Assembly: GCA_963575745.1 (NCBI GenBank) | Contig: CAUYUJ010014559.1 | Span: 251,869 to 315,868, forward strand | Direction: 5' to 3' | DNA: 64,000 nt | Origin: Prorocentrum cordatum | Lineage: Eukaryota; Sar; Dinophyceae; Prorocentrales; Prorocentraceae | Shown: positions 41,222 through 51,430 of the stretch, one piece after another | Layout of the letters: each line of letters opens with the position of its first letter | Position numbering within the stretch: position 1 is the first letter of the stretch | Position numbers and translations under genes: made by a program | The notes under the pieces: model-generated | Told to the model about the DNA's origin: nothing | Database searches by the model: none | The model's input: the letters and a program-made list of their open reading frames with translations, nothing else

Positions 41222-41977
41222 TCAGTCGGCGCGACGGAACGTTTGGAATCCGCGAGCAATAGGCAGATACATACCGGTGGCGCTATGTTGCCCAACCGGC
41301 GGTTGCCAGGGCATATTTTTGATGCCGTCGCCGTGCTCGAAGACTGTTGCGAACATGGTGGCCCGGTATCTAATCGACGTCGGTAATGGCATGGGTCCCG
41401 TACGCCAGCTGCCCATGCCGCCAATTGTGTCTCCATTGAACATAGCACCACGCATGGCTGGAATTTTCAATGGCGCTACTGCTTTTCCCGATGCATGGGG
41501 TCGGTTTGCCGTCAATGCCGGTAAATCGCGCGCGTCGGACTCGATTCGACGTTGGCACCGCCAATCAGAGCCCCGAATCATCAGGGGTAACTCGGGCCAG
41601 GGCTATCTCGGGTTCGTTTTTCGGAAATCCGAACCCGAGTTATCCCGGGCCCGAGTTGCCCCGGATATTTCGGGCGTCCAGAGCCCCGAATCATCAGGGG
41701 TAACTCGGGTCAGGGCTATCTCGGGCCCGTTTTTCGGGAACCCAAACCCGAGTTACCCCGGGCCCGAGTTATCCCGGATAATTCGGGCGTCCAAGCCAAG
41801 TACTTCTTCCTGATATTCCCGAACTGCGTCGGTGCCAATGATGCCAGACGACGCTCCAGGATCGCACAATAAACCTAATCTTCTCGTGCCGCGAATTGAC
41901 TGATAACTCGTAGCGATTTCTTCCGCATTGCGGCAGTCCGTCGCCGAATGCCGTTGATCGCAACACAGGTTCTGCAC
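41222..41977 (-). pseudogene. Copia element 2 protease, split by a tandem hairpin repeat
   Basis: Frame 41977-41800 reads RLGLLCDPGASSGIIGTDAV, a retropepsin-like active-site block with DPG instead of DTG/DSG. After the hairpin repeats the frame 41581-41222 reads PHASGKAVAPLKIPAMRGAM then FNGDTIGGMGSWRTGPMPLP and ATMFATVFEHGDGI. These are the downstream conserved blocks of dinoflagellate copia proteases. The two halves are separated by 41566-41793, which looks inserted. Confidence 0.6.
41566..41793. repeat. Two tandem 113-bp hairpin units inside copia 2 protease
   Basis: Each unit (from CAGAGCCCCGAATC at 41566 and 41679) is a near-perfect inverted repeat. GGGGTAACTCGGG...TCTCGGGTTCG pairs with CGAACCCGAG...CCCGAGTTGCCCC around a TTTTTCGGAAAT loop. 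The second unit has changes in loop and arms (CTCGGGCCCG). Confidence 0.85.
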
Positions 41978-42301
41978 TTCTCCACCAAGAGATCCAATTT
42001 TCCAGGAACGATACCGCGAGGAAGCCGGTTGGGTTCACCATCGTCGTCGTCATCGATAGTTGCCGGGGATCCCATATCTGATACTGAATATCGTTATGCC
42101 GTTCGCGTTGCTCTTCTCGGGGTAGATGGCCCTGCCGCCTGTGGTGAAGAAGTCGGTGCCGGGTGTAGTGGCGTGGCTCCGAGAATGATTGGAGTCCTTG
42201 GCCAAAATCAGGAGACTCTGTGCACTCGAGGCTGTGCGACGGCACTGTCTGTAGGGGGGGGCACGACGATGCGTCGTTCACCTCGGTGCGCATATGCGTC
42301 C

Positions 42302-42827
42302 TCATCGTCGGCGTCCAAGGGGCATCTTTATAGTTCGAGCATCTCGTAGCATGCCAACTGCCATGTGTTTTGTACAGTCCTCATCGTACTCGTCCTCGTA
42401 CTCGCCCGCGTAGTGGCCCTTGGACTTCTTACCCTTGCCGCGATCGCGGTAACCTTTGCCTTTGTCTCGTCCTTTGCCGCGACCTCGGTATCCTTCGCCT
42501 TCGCGTCGCCCTCTGCTGTTGCTGGAATCGGAATTCGACCTTCCTTTGGAATCGCCCTTGCCGTCCGTGGTCTTGTTATCATTGTTCTTCGAGCCGGCCG
42601 GGCAATCCTCGGTCTTGCGCCGCCGTGGTCCACATTTGCTGCATTTGCCGGGGTTTTCTTTCTTGCCTTTCCGCGCCCTTGTGCGCTCCGTCCTCGTCGA
42701 CTGCTGCTGGCGGAGAGCGCCTGCTCTCTTCGCATTCCTCACCATTCGAGTACTCCCACCATTCGTCCTCGTCTTCATCATCGCGCTACTGGCCGCAAGC
42801 ATCATAATATCCATAACGAGCCCAAGA
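42302..42827 (-). pseudogene. Copia element 2 Gag, C-terminal half
   Basis: Directly left of the LINE insertion one minus-strand frame reads SWARYGYYDACGQ, stop, then RDDEDEDEWWEYSNGEECEE. Another continues RTERTRARKGKKENPGKCSK, an incomplete zinc knuckle (CSKCG...DCP, no His), followed by a Lys/Gly/Arg-rich tail (RGKGRDKGKGYRDRGKGKKS). This is the usual end of dinoflagellate copia Gag. The longer open frame up to 43228 is a chance fusion with LINE sequence. Confidence 0.65.
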
Positions 42828-42836
42828 ATCCCCAAT

Positions 42837-42890
42837 CCATTTTGGCCCAAGCAATCTTGGCTCAAGCTAAGCCATTTTGACTTAAACCAT
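42837..42890 (+). other. Three stacked relic dinoflagellate spliced leaders (LINE +)
   Basis: CCATTTTGGCCCAAG (from 42837), CAATCTTGGCTCAAG and GCCATTTTGACTTAAACC lie head to tail at the exact 5' end of the LINE. Each differs from the leader core CCATTTTGGCTCAAG by one to a few bases. This fits repeated rounds of trans-splicing and retroposition. Confidence 0.8.
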
Positions 42891-43226
42891 CGCTTACTCA
42901 CTTTCTTTCCTTTCACTGTGCTCTTATCCGCCAGAATCGCCGGGGATCTTTCCGACCGGGGTTTCAGTCCGGGCGATGGCTTATTCGGGGGGCGGGCGCT
43001 CGCGATGGGGGCTGGGGTGAAGAAGAAGGGATCTCCGCTCTCAAGGGGCGCGATAGCTCGGTCGACCGAGCCCCGGAAGTGTGACCTCGACGCGGCGGCC
43101 GCGTGGAGTGCTTCAGGCAGTTCGTCCTCGGCTTCGCGGGGCCATCCGTGCTGGGGGACTTGAACGCGGCCCCTGCGCTCGGTCAGATCCAGACGATGAT
43201 GGAGCGACGTCGAGACTGAGGTCGCC

Positions 43227-44015
43227 ATGCACTTTGACGATCAGATCGGGGACATAAAGGGGCAGCCCACGGCGATCCAGGAGGAGATTCGCTGGGCGGC
43301 GTCTCTTGCCGGCGGGGCCCAGGGGGGCGCGGTCGCCGCGAGATTCGAGATCGCAGAGCTCAAGGGGGAGAAGGTCAGCAGGGAGGACGTTGCGAAGATG
43401 ATCTCTCGAGCCTCGAATCAAAAGGGGCTTGCTAAGACCGCAGAGCGCCCAGCGGTGCAGCCTCTGAAATGGGTCGACCGGGACAGTGACCCGATGCCCA
43501 TGTAGAAGGTTGAGCAGCTCGAGCGGACGGCTATCTTCAAGGGCTTCCCGAAGGACACCAAGGAACGCAACGTCGTCGAGTTTATCAACGCGAACTTGGG
43601 GGAACGCGCGCACGAGGTCGACGGCGAGGCAGATGCCGCGAGAAAATGGGGCGAGAGAGCCGCAGCCAGATTCAAAACGAAGGACGCGATTGAGGACTTC
43701 ATCGAGACGGCCAGGCGCATTGACAAGCTTCAGCACAAGGGCGCGCCGATCGCTATAGGGCCCGACCGCGGACCAGTCTTCGGTGCCAGGGCCCGTCGTT
43801 TGGGCATGCTCAAAAGCATGCTTGCGAAGAGAAGCGCGGGCGAAGGATCCATTGGCTTCGACGTCCGCATGGGGCTGCTGATGGTGAAAGACGCGCGGAT
43901 CGGCGAATTGAAGGGCGGGGGTCTGCTCGTCCGGTCGGAGATCAGTTATCAGCGCGTGGTGGGCACGGGGCATGGGCCGGCTGTTCACGGGCAAGGACCT
44001 GCAGCTGGAGATTGA
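43227..44015 (+). pseudogene. LINE(+) ORF1-like protein
   Basis: A 262-codon frame with one in-frame TAG (43503-43505). The N-terminal part has MHFDDQIGDIKGQPTAIQEE and AELKGEKVSREDVAKMI. After the stop come VEQLERTAIFKGFPKDTKER and NVVEFINANLG, an RRM-like beta-alpha start with the 'aIi.GfP.dt' pattern typical of dinoflagellate LINEs. AARFKTKDAIEDFIETARRI and PIAIGPDRGPVFGARARRLG follow. Probably RNA binding. Confidence 0.6.
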
Positions 44016-44109
44016 TCGCGCCTTGCGCGACTGCCCCCCCCCCTTTTGCCCGCAGGTTCCGCGGGCGTGTCTCCTTCCATCCTTCCTCCTCGCTCCCCCC
44101 CCCCCCGCC

Positions 44110-44790
44110 GCCCATCCTCGATGCCCCCCCTTCGCGCGGGTTTTTCTTGTTTTGGAACGCCCAAGCGTTTTTTCGAGCAAGGTGGGTCAGCAACGCCGCG
44201 GGCATGAATTCGTGGAGCAATTGGCCCAGAAAGTTGGTTTTGTAGGGCTGCAGGAGGTCCGCGGCACTGAAGGCCGGGAGCTCGCGTTCAGCGAATTCTA
44301 TTGAACTCGTGCGTTCTGGTTTCATGTTGGCCAGCTTCAGGCGGGGATCGCCCCTTTTGTCTCTAGGAAGTTCCTCTCCTAATTCGAAGCGCATCAGCTA
44401 CGCGCAGTCGAAGCAGGCAGGTCTGCAGTGCTACGCCTCCGCGGCCGCCGCGGCAGTCTGGACGCATGGAATGTTTATCTCGATGCGCATTCTTCAGCTG
44501 CCCGCGCCAACAGCTTGAAACTTCTTGCAGCAAGCTTCTCTGGCCCTCGTGGCGTCGCCTCTGCGAGCTCCGGCGATTTTAATTTCATTGAGAATAAGCA
44601 CGACCGCTGGCAGAAACAATCTGGACAGTGGTCTGGGCACACTGACGGCGCCACGGCCGGCGCGTTCCCGATTCATTTGCGCAGTAATCACTCTCTGGAG
44701 GAGTGGGTGCAAGAGCGTTTCCCTCGTGATAGTGGCACTGCTCAGTCTCGCATTGGTCGCATTTAGTGTAACCGGCATAACTGCGAGGTG
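44110..44790 (+). pseudogene. LINE(+) endonuclease domain
   Basis: Across frames: FFLFWNAQAFFRARW at 44140 (the WN.qa start), then VEQLAQKVGFVGLQEVRGTE (the catalytic QE block, 44208). Then SAVLRLRGRRGSLDAWNVYL (44428), ASSGDFNFIENKHDRW (the GDFN block, about 44570), and AQSRIGRI (the S-x-I-D-R block with Gly for Asp, 44745). This matches apurinic-type endonucleases of LINEs, which nick target DNA. Poly-C tracts at 44034-44043 and 44095-44106 coincide with a frame change. Confidence 0.65.
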
Positions 44791-44801
44791 CTAGACCGAC
44801 A

Positions 44802-46690
44802 TTGAATGTTCACTACTGCCCTCTCCAATCCGTTTGTCTGCTCACAAGCCTATGTTCTTTGCCGGGAGAAGTGTCGACAGGAAGTCCGGCAGAGGGGGTG
44901 CCAGACCATTCTCGGCCGCGCATGTGGAACATCTGGATTTTGCTGAGCGCGTCCAACAGGAATATGACAGAAAATCCAGTCTCACTCCTCGCTCCGGTTG
45001 ACAAGCTCTGCAACGTGAAAGTGGCCATGCGCCGTGCTGTCCGAAAATTGCGGCGATCCAGTGTCACTCAGAAGGCGACCGGCGCCGAAGACAGGCTCCA
45101 GGCTTCCATGTGCCTTCTTAGGTCTCTCGAGTGCGGGGGTGCGGGCCGTGCTCCTCGTCTTCTCCGTCTCTACCCCCCTCAACGTGCCCTGGTTGGCCCC
45201 CCCTCTCCGCCCGCGCCTGCCTTGCGCGACCGCTGCGTGGAGTTGGCGCGGCGGGAAGTCTTAGAGAAGGTGGGGGCCCTCAGGGCCCAACGGAAAAGTC
45301 TGCCAGATTTCAAGCTGACACCCCGCAAAGAACATACCCTTCGGAAGCTTCTCCCGGGCGAGTCGCCGCCTCTCTCGGTTGCAGCTTCGCCTGATGGTCA
45401 GGAATTCGCTACTGACGTCAGTGAGATTGCAGCTTTTTTGAAACAGCATTGGGGTAATGTCTTTTCCCGTCGCCCTGTGGTGCTGGACCGCATGCGCGGA
45501 TGGAATGCACAAAGTTTCATGTATTTTGCTAGGGAGGGACTGCAGCCCGAGGGTTCGAAGTGGCAGTTGCGCCCTTCGCACGTTGTCCAGGTCGTCCGCG
45601 CTTCCAGCGACCCCCCCTGGTCCGGATGGGATCCCGCGCCGGGCATGGAAGAAAGTCCAACACTTAGCCGCCCCGATCCTATTTGAGGCCGCCGTCTCAT
45701 TGCAGAATGGTGCCACGATTGACATGTTGCCCCCAAGTTCTAACGACAGCTATCTGTGTTCCTCCCAAAAAGACCTGCTGGTACACGCTCGGTTTCCAGA
45801 GAGTTTTACACGGCCGGCAAGACGAGGCTTCTGTCAAGAATTAGCACGGACAATAAGTTGATCGCTAGTTCGTATCGGAATGTGTTGGAGCCGCTGGCTG
45901 ACCAAGTCGTTTCTCCAATTCAGCGTAGTTTTGTTTGTTCAGGGGCGCTTTATAATTCGGAACGCGTGCGCAATTGATCATGCCAGTATGTAAGCCAGCT
46001 TCGAGGAGAGGAGCGCCGCGCTCATACTGTTTGACTTTGAGGCTGCATTCCCTAGTATCTCCCAGGATTTTTTCCAGCCGCACTTGAGGCCATAGGCGCC
46101 CCACCTTTCACATGCAATGTCGCACGATGTCTCTATAAAGACAGCATGTGCAATATTATGTTGAAAGGGCAAGAGAGTGAAGGATGTCCCATGAGTAGCG
46201 GCGTTCGCCAAGGATGCCGTCTCTCACCCCTTCTTCTTGCACTGGCGACTGACGTGTTGCGCCGCATTTGTCAACAGTCACCACAAATCACGGTGGGAGC
46301 ATGTGCCGATGGCGACGCGGTGATCGCGCGCAACTTCTGGCGCGACGCATCCACTGTTCTGCGCGCGCGCGAAGAGTTTGTTGCGTTCTCCGGTCTGCGC
46401 CTGAACATGGCTGAGACGGTCGTCGCCCCGCCGTGGGAGACTTCGGCGCGCCAGTTTCGACGCGCAGTGCAGGGCGCGCTGCCGGAACGGGCCAGAGCGG
46501 AGTTTGCAATGCAAGCCGCGCATTGGGATTCAAAGTTGGCCCGGAGAGGTGCGAGGCCGAAAGGGCTGAAGCAGTGGCGAAGCATTCGAAGAGAGCTCGC
46601 CCGTGGTCAGAGCTTGGGCTCGGTCTGCACATGAATGCTCGCGTCTACGATGCTTACGTGGCCCCCGTGCTCTCTTACCTCTGACAGTTA
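44802..46690 (+). pseudogene. LINE(+) linker and reverse transcriptase
   Basis: A linker frame 44802-45600 (LARREVLEKVGALRAQRKSL) comes first, then GPDGIPRRAWKKVQHLAAPI (45610), TDNKLIASSYRNVLEPLADQ (45850), LFDFEAAFPSISQDF (motif A, 46030) and SGVRQGCRLSPLLLALATDV (motif B, 46195). Motif C is ACADGDAVIARNF (46310), where an extra Gly splits the Asp pair. VGPERCEAERAEAVAKHSKR and YDAYVAPVLSYL follow. The order and motifs are clear, but several frame switches and the split Asp pair make it inactive. Confidence 0.75.
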
Positions 46691-47600
46691 AGCGAGATGC
46701 CAGGGCAAGTGACTGCGGCTGAAGCCATGGCGCTCTCGGATTTCACGGCCGGGCCCGGCGGGTGGCGCACGGCAGCCGGCTTATGTATTTCAAAGTCGCT
46801 AATCTCATTTCCAGTTGAATTCCGTTGCTTCTCGGACTGCGCGCGGGCCGCCAAGCTCCGCGTGGCCGGCGGGACAACGCTGCCTCAGTTGAGCAAGTCT
46901 TCCAAGCCCGTTGGAACACGCAGTTCCCGGCACTTGCGGACGTGTGGTCGAAATGGTGTTCTTCCCATTTCCCTACGGTGGTTCGCCAGGCTGTCTGCCG
47001 CGCATCTTGAATTGGCTTCCAAATGTCCGGCAATCAGCGGGACCTTTACGAAGCGATCCGAATGCAACAATTTGGGTTGAAGAGGGTGGGGCCTCGCTTC
47101 CGCCGCAAGCTTGCCAGGTGGTCTCTTCCTACTCCAGTCGGCCGCCTCGCTCGCCATGCGCCGAATATTTTTGAGAGGCTGAGCCGGTTGGCACCGTCAC
47201 GTGTTGTGGTCGTTGTATGGAAGACGCAGTGGAATGGTTGGTGCATGGCGCGCCGATTCCAAAATGTGAGGCGGTGTTGTTTGGGATGCTGTTGCTCTGC
47301 CCAGAGTGCATTGAACATTACGCTTTATGCCCCCTGGTGGCGAGGCTCAAGTCTAGATTTCCCGGCATACATGATGTGAGCTTGGAGAGCTTTCTCTGCC
47401 TCGGCAGCAGTGGGGGCAAGAAACTTAGTCCGGCAGCTCTCGCCACATACACAGTGTTCAGGGCAACCAACCACTTCCGTGGTAATCCGGCGCCCGACTC
47501 CCAGGAGTGCGCCGGCACATTGGAGTATTGGTGCAAAATAGGTGCGAAAAGGCCATGCCAGTTTGACCCGAACCTTCGACAGGAGGTGGCTGCGCGCTGG
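46691..47600 (+). pseudogene. LINE(+) C-terminal Cys/His domain
   Basis: TAAEAMALSDFTAGPGGW, then FPVEFRCFSDCARAAKLRVA, follow the thumb. After frame changes come QWNGWCMARRFQNV and CPECIEHYALCPLVARLKSR (about 47305). The 'NGW...RRFQ' block and C-x2-C...EHY..C match the end of this LINE family, as also seen in the fragment at 62.6-63.1 kb. The untranslated tail runs to 48015 without a long poly-A. Confidence 0.65.
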
Positions 47601-48022
47601 TGTGACTCGCTGATGCGGTGTGTTTTGTTTCCGTCTTCTTGTCTCCTGTCGTTTTCTCTTCCTCCTTGTTCCCCCCCTTCTTTCTCACCCAGTTTCACCG
47701 ATACGACTTGGGCTATGTTCGTATCGCCTTATGTCCGCACTTGCTGCCTGGAGAGCGTTCTCCTAAGCAGTGGCGAAAATTTCGCTGCGCGTTTTGCTGA
47801 TCGCGTGTTTTGCGTTGGTTCCGTTTTCGTGCGGGACTAGACCGTCGTCGGTAATTGGGGCGTTCGGCGCTCCGCTCCAAGCGCACAAGCGTTCAAGAGT
47901 GAAGCGAACATCGTCTGGATAGGAATTGGCCTTCGTGGCAAAATTTTGATATTAACATGGTGTGGTGACGTTAGCCCGGCCGGCCATTTGTGGAAACAAA
48001 CAAATTATCCCACTCATCCCCA

Positions 48023-48720
48023 TCATCCGAGTGAATCCTATTGCTCAGTACTATTCAGGGCAAGTGGCTGCTCAGCGAGACGAGTCATGATCGCTTTGAT
48101 ATCATTGTACCGGCGCAGATATCCGTCGATATTGTGTTTAATGTCGTCGATACGTTTGGCAGACAAACCACAACCTTGCAATCACAGGTAGATCTTGCCG
48201 ACGGCGTTGATGTTGAGTCCTGCTTGATCTGCCGCTTCATCGTACGCACCAAATCTCGGGGCCCTCTCTTGAATGTGAAGAATTTGCCAAGAGCCACTCC
48301 AACGGTATCCTGATCATGCAATCCGTACTCCGACTCCAGCCAACGGGTAAATAACGACAGTCCTGAAGGTTGTGCTAGGGTGCCATGGACTGGATCCGCT
48401 TCTGTCCGGTCCAATGCAACAGCATTCTCTCCGACGAATTGGCCGGGCTTCTCAAACTTGAATCTCAATGAATCGCAATGCCTGTTTGTATGCTCCTCCT
48501 CGAAGACGCAGTAGTACTAATAACGCTGCCACTCCATCATTGTCAACATTCTTTGTTCTCCACCACAAAGACAGTTTTTGAAAATATTTCTTGATGCCAT
48601 ACCGTGCGACTCCCGGCTTCCAGCCGGGCGGTATTTGTCGTGTGCTCTCTTCGAGAGGCAACGACTGAGGTCTCGAATAGTCCACTGTGGGTGTTGTAAT
48701 GAACTCAATCGGGTATCCGT
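48023..48720 (-). pseudogene. Copia element 2 Gag, N-terminal half
   Basis: Frame 48685-48452 reads STRQIPPGWKPGVARYGIKK, YFQKLSLWWRTKNVDNDGVA and LLVLLRLRGGAYKQALR. Frame 48468-48085 reads PSGLSLFTRWLESEYGLHDQ and LGKFFTFKRG. A third reads RFGAYDEAADQAGLNINAVG then KIYL. This PPGW.P..Y......L.LW / PSGL..L...L...G..DQ / R...YDEA...AGL.I sequence is the dinoflagellate copia Gag pattern. Two frame changes break it. A 41-bp tandem repeat (from 48699 and 48740, ATGAACTCAATCGGGTATCC) lies just upstream. Confidence 0.7.
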
Positions 48721-48983
48721 TGGTTTCACCGGGTGTGTGATGAACTCAATCGGGTATCCGTTATCTTTACCGGGTGTGGGATGCCTTGCAAGGGCCGTAG
48801 TCCCGTAGAGGTCGTCGCTGGTAGTGCTGTCCTGGAAGTAGCCGCTGACGCGGCTCACCCTTGTGAGGCATGCCGTCACCTCCGCGGTAACGCTGATCAC
48901 CTCCGCGATGATCCAGTCCGCGACGATATCGCGGCCAGAGCCGGCCTGGCGGGGCGGGCCGCGCGCGCGCAGCCCGATGGGCG

Positions 48984-48996
48984 GTTCCGCTACCAG
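48984..48996 (-). other. Candidate tRNA primer-binding site of copia 2
   Basis: The minus strand directly inside the 5' LTR reads TGGTAGCGGAACC, near the TGGTAGCAGAGC-type sequence complementary to the 3' end of initiator-Met tRNA. Confidence 0.5.
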
Positions 48997-49147
48997 AGCG
49001 GAGATCGCTCTGTTTTCAAGAGTTTGAGCCCGATTGTTATTACCGTCCAATCTCTCTCTCTGCATGCTTCTTCACAAAGCTAATTAAACCAGCACACGAT
49101 AGACTGATAAGAACAGATACTATACCTGTCCTACCTCAGACCTAAAT
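48997..49147 (-). repeat. 5' LTR of copia element 2
   Basis: 151-bp partner of 35662-35806, beginning AGCGGAGATCGCTCTG and ending CAGACCTAAAT on the plus strand. Flanked inside by the primer-site candidate and outside by a CCT-rich tract. Confidence 0.7.
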
Positions 49148-49955
49148 TTTCGCTCCTCCACCCCCTCCTCCTCCCCCTCCCTCCCTCCCTCCCTCCATCA
49201 TCCCTCCTTCCTCCCTCCCACCCCTCCGCCTTGCTGCTGCTTCCTCTCCCCCTTCCCCTGCCTCAACCCCTGTCGGGCGTTGGCGGGACCTGGGTTCACT
49301 CAGTGGGGCTTCCGGCCGGCCCGAGGTACAAGATCGAGGTCGGCTCGCGGAGGGGACCCTAGTGTTCTTCGTGTTTGTCGCGTGCCTTGAGACTCAGAGG
49401 AGGACGAGGTGCCCATACCGCTACACGTTCCTCGGATTTTCCATTTTGGGGGCCTCCTGGGAGGCCCTCGTCGACACTGCTGGCTGGATTCGCCGCGAAG
49501 TCCTGGTCGGAACGATCCCAAGGAGAGGTCCAGGGAGTGGCGGTATCGATATTTGTTGGTTTCCGCAGAGACGGGGGCCGATGCAAATGCGAGTCAGCCA
49601 GAGCGCCGGATCTTACAGGATCTTGCAAAGCCGGGGCTGCATTGACCCGGGCTAGCGCGCAGGATCCTGCAGGATCTTGCAGGATTTTGCAAAGCTTGAG
49701 TGACCCGGATCTGCATTGACTCAGGTCCATAGATCCCCGAAGCATTATTGTACGATTTATGTTGGGTGTCGGCAGCCCCAATGAGTCCCCGACGAAATTA
49801 TTGTTTCTCGGGGGGTGATTTAATCTTTTGTCTCATTCCGCTGGCCCGTTTCTCATTGTGGCTGCGTGGTGGTGTGCTCGTGCCCCGGGGGAGTAATGAT
49901 GGTCAGAAGAAGTATGAGGAGAAGGAGGAAGAGGAGGAGGGACTCTCTCGACGGC
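49148..49955. repeat. CCT tract, family C copy and GGATCTTG repeats
   Basis: CCTCCCTCC microsatellite at about 49155-49215. A family C copy at about 49435-49560 (GCCTCCTGGGAGGCCCTCG, AGAGGTCCAGGGAGTGG). About 49600-49730 has short repeats of GGATCTTGCA(GG/AA). No gene. Confidence 0.55.
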
Positions 49956-50605
49956 TTCGTGTATGTGCTTCTTTGGGAGGCCTCTTGGGGTCTCTTGGGA
50001 GGCCTCTCGGGGGCGTCTGGGAGGTATTTGTTGGGCCGCCTGGGGCCTCTTGGGGGCCTCTCGGGAGCTTCGTCGGGCCTCTGCCTCTTGGAACCGCTGG
50101 GCAGCCTATTGGGGCCTCTCGGGGCCTCTCGGGAACCTCTGGGGGCCTCTCGGGGGCTGCTAGGGGGCCTCTTGAGGGCTTCTTCGGGGCCTCTTAGGGG
50201 GTATCTTGATGATTTCGAGCGGCCTCTTAGGGGCTTCTTGAAGGCTTGTTGGCGCTTCTTGGAGCATCTCCGGGGCCTCTTGGGGTATCTTGGGGCTCTC
50301 TTGGGAGCCTCCTGGGCCGTCTTAGGGTGATTGTTGATGCCCCTCTAACCGTCTAGGGCCCGAAAGGGAGACATGCTAAACATGTATGTTTTTCGAAGGG
50401 AATGGAGGATGCATTTCTTGTCGAGGCTAACGTGAGAGCCTCTTGGGGACCTCTTGGGCCGTCTCAATACCATCTTGAGCCCTCTCGGAGCGCGCTTGGA
50501 CCGTCTTCGGGTCCTCCAGCATCTCTCTGAGGCCGTCTTGGGGGCATCGTAGGCTGTATTGGAGGCTTCTGGAGCCATCTTAAGCGCTCGTGGAGCACTC
50601 TTGGG
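49956..50605. repeat. GGGCCTCTTGGG minisatellite, block 1
   Basis: Irregular tandem repeats of GGGCCTCT(T/C)GGG with 15-30-bp spacing. Same word family as the larger array at 53.4-58.5 kb. Open frames across it are artefacts. Confidence 0.8.
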
Positions 50606-50944
50606 ATGCTTGGAAGGTCGCGGAGCAAAGCCATCCTTGATCCGAATCTGCCGGAACCTTGCCAGGGGGGCCCGAGATTTTTTTTGTTCGTCTATGGACC
50701 CCCAGGGGCTGCCCCGCGCGCGCGAACTAGATAGGTATACAATTCACCTATTGCTCGAGATCGTGCTTAGCACGCCTCTGGCCAGTTGGGTTGGGCCGGC
50801 AAATTAAAGACCTGTTGCGATTAGGTTCAGGGGTGGGTGGATGCATGGTTCTTGCAGGGGTTTCTGCCTAGGGATGCTTTCCAGCAGCCGCTTCTCGCCG
50901 AGAGCCATTCGGGCGTGCCCGGATCGTCCCGAACGGCCGTCGGC
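50606..50944. other. No gene seen
   Basis: Short unique spacer between the minisatellite and a family B element. No repeat or coding signal detected. Confidence 0.4.
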
Positions 50945-51127
50945 AACCCGAGCTGCGACCCGGGGCCCAGGGAAGGATGCATCGACCCCCATCGCTGGCA
51001 TGGGCCCGATAGCACCACCCCGCCCAGGAGCGTGCGGACTCGCTATCGGGACCCGATCGCCGACCTCTCCGCGATGCTTCGCCGCTTCCCGGGCGATGCT
51101 TCCCCCCCTGAACCGCTCCCCCCCTAG
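50945..51127. mobile_element. TIR mini-element, family B (copy at 51.0 kb)
   Basis: Contains GATGCATCGACCCCCATCG, GGGCCCGATAGC, CAGGAGCGTGCGG, CTATCGGGACCCGATCGCC and GGGCGATGCTTCCCCCCC. The first and last blocks are inverted relative to each other around the AGCGTGCGG core. Confidence 0.6.
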
Positions 51128-51129
51128 TT

Positions 51130-51430
51130 ATCGTTGCCCCCACTCGGCGGGGCTGGACCAGCGGGAGCTCGTCACGAGGTGCCGCGAGGGGCGCGCCCGA
51201 GGAGCCGCTTGACGGGGCTGGACGATCGGGAGCTGCTCACGCGGTGCCGCGAGGGGGGCCAGTTTGCCACCAAGCCAGGGGCCTTCCGGCGCGCCCAGGG
51301 CTGGCCACCACCTCGCACGAGGAGGGCCCGCAGCAGGGGGCCGCGGCGGTCGCTGGCGGCGGGCTGGTGCCAGGCTCGGCCCGCCATCATCCGTGCAGAG
51401 CCAGGGTCGGGGTCCTCAGAGGAGGAAGAG
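51130..51430 (+). CDS. Possible isolated exon, unknown protein
   Basis: Frame with RLTGLDDRELLTRCREGGQF, ATKPGAFRRAQGWPPPRTRR and GSGSSEEEE, ending at GAAGAG/GTACTGA, a plausible GT donor. A 66-bp tandem duplication at its start repeats GLD(Q/D)RELxTRCREG, the upstream copy being in another frame. It lies between a family B element and a family C repeat, as the WD40 exons do. I do not recognise the protein. Confidence 0.3.

Larger units (their letters stand above)
42835..48015 (+). mobile_element. LINE retrotransposon nested in copia 2 gag, with 7-bp TSD
   Basis: ATCCCCA occurs at 42828-42834 and 48016-48022. Deleting the element and one copy restores an open Gag frame (SDDGDSWARYGYYDACG), so both ends are exact. 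The 5' end begins with three relic spliced leaders. ORF1 (43227-44015), an endonuclease (44110-44790), a linker (44800-45600), the reverse transcriptase (45600-46690) and a C-terminal Cys/His domain (46690-47600) follow. In-frame stops, poly-C frame shifts and a damaged catalytic motif show it is inactive. It is younger than the copia element it sits in. Confidence 0.85.
35662..49147 (-). mobile_element. Second Ty1/copia element, split by a LINE
   Basis: Direct repeats of about 145-151 bp (35662-35806 and 48997-49147) bracket minus-strand gag (48685-48023, resuming 42827-42302), protease, methyltransferase-like segment, integrase and reverse transcriptase/RNase H. Without the nested LINE the element is about 8.3 kb. 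Just inside the 5' LTR the minus strand reads TGGTAGCGGAACC, close to the initiator-Met tRNA primer site used by many copia elements. The outer flanks show no clear target duplication. All frames are damaged. Confidence 0.75.

Noticed and set aside
42302-43228. A single 308-residue Gag-like ORF
   Set aside because: The part right of 42835 is LINE DNA read backwards; the insertion boundary shows the frame is a chance fusion.
43113-44180. 355-residue minus-strand frame
   Set aside because: Antisense shadow of the LINE ORF1, whose plus-strand reading has recognisable motifs.
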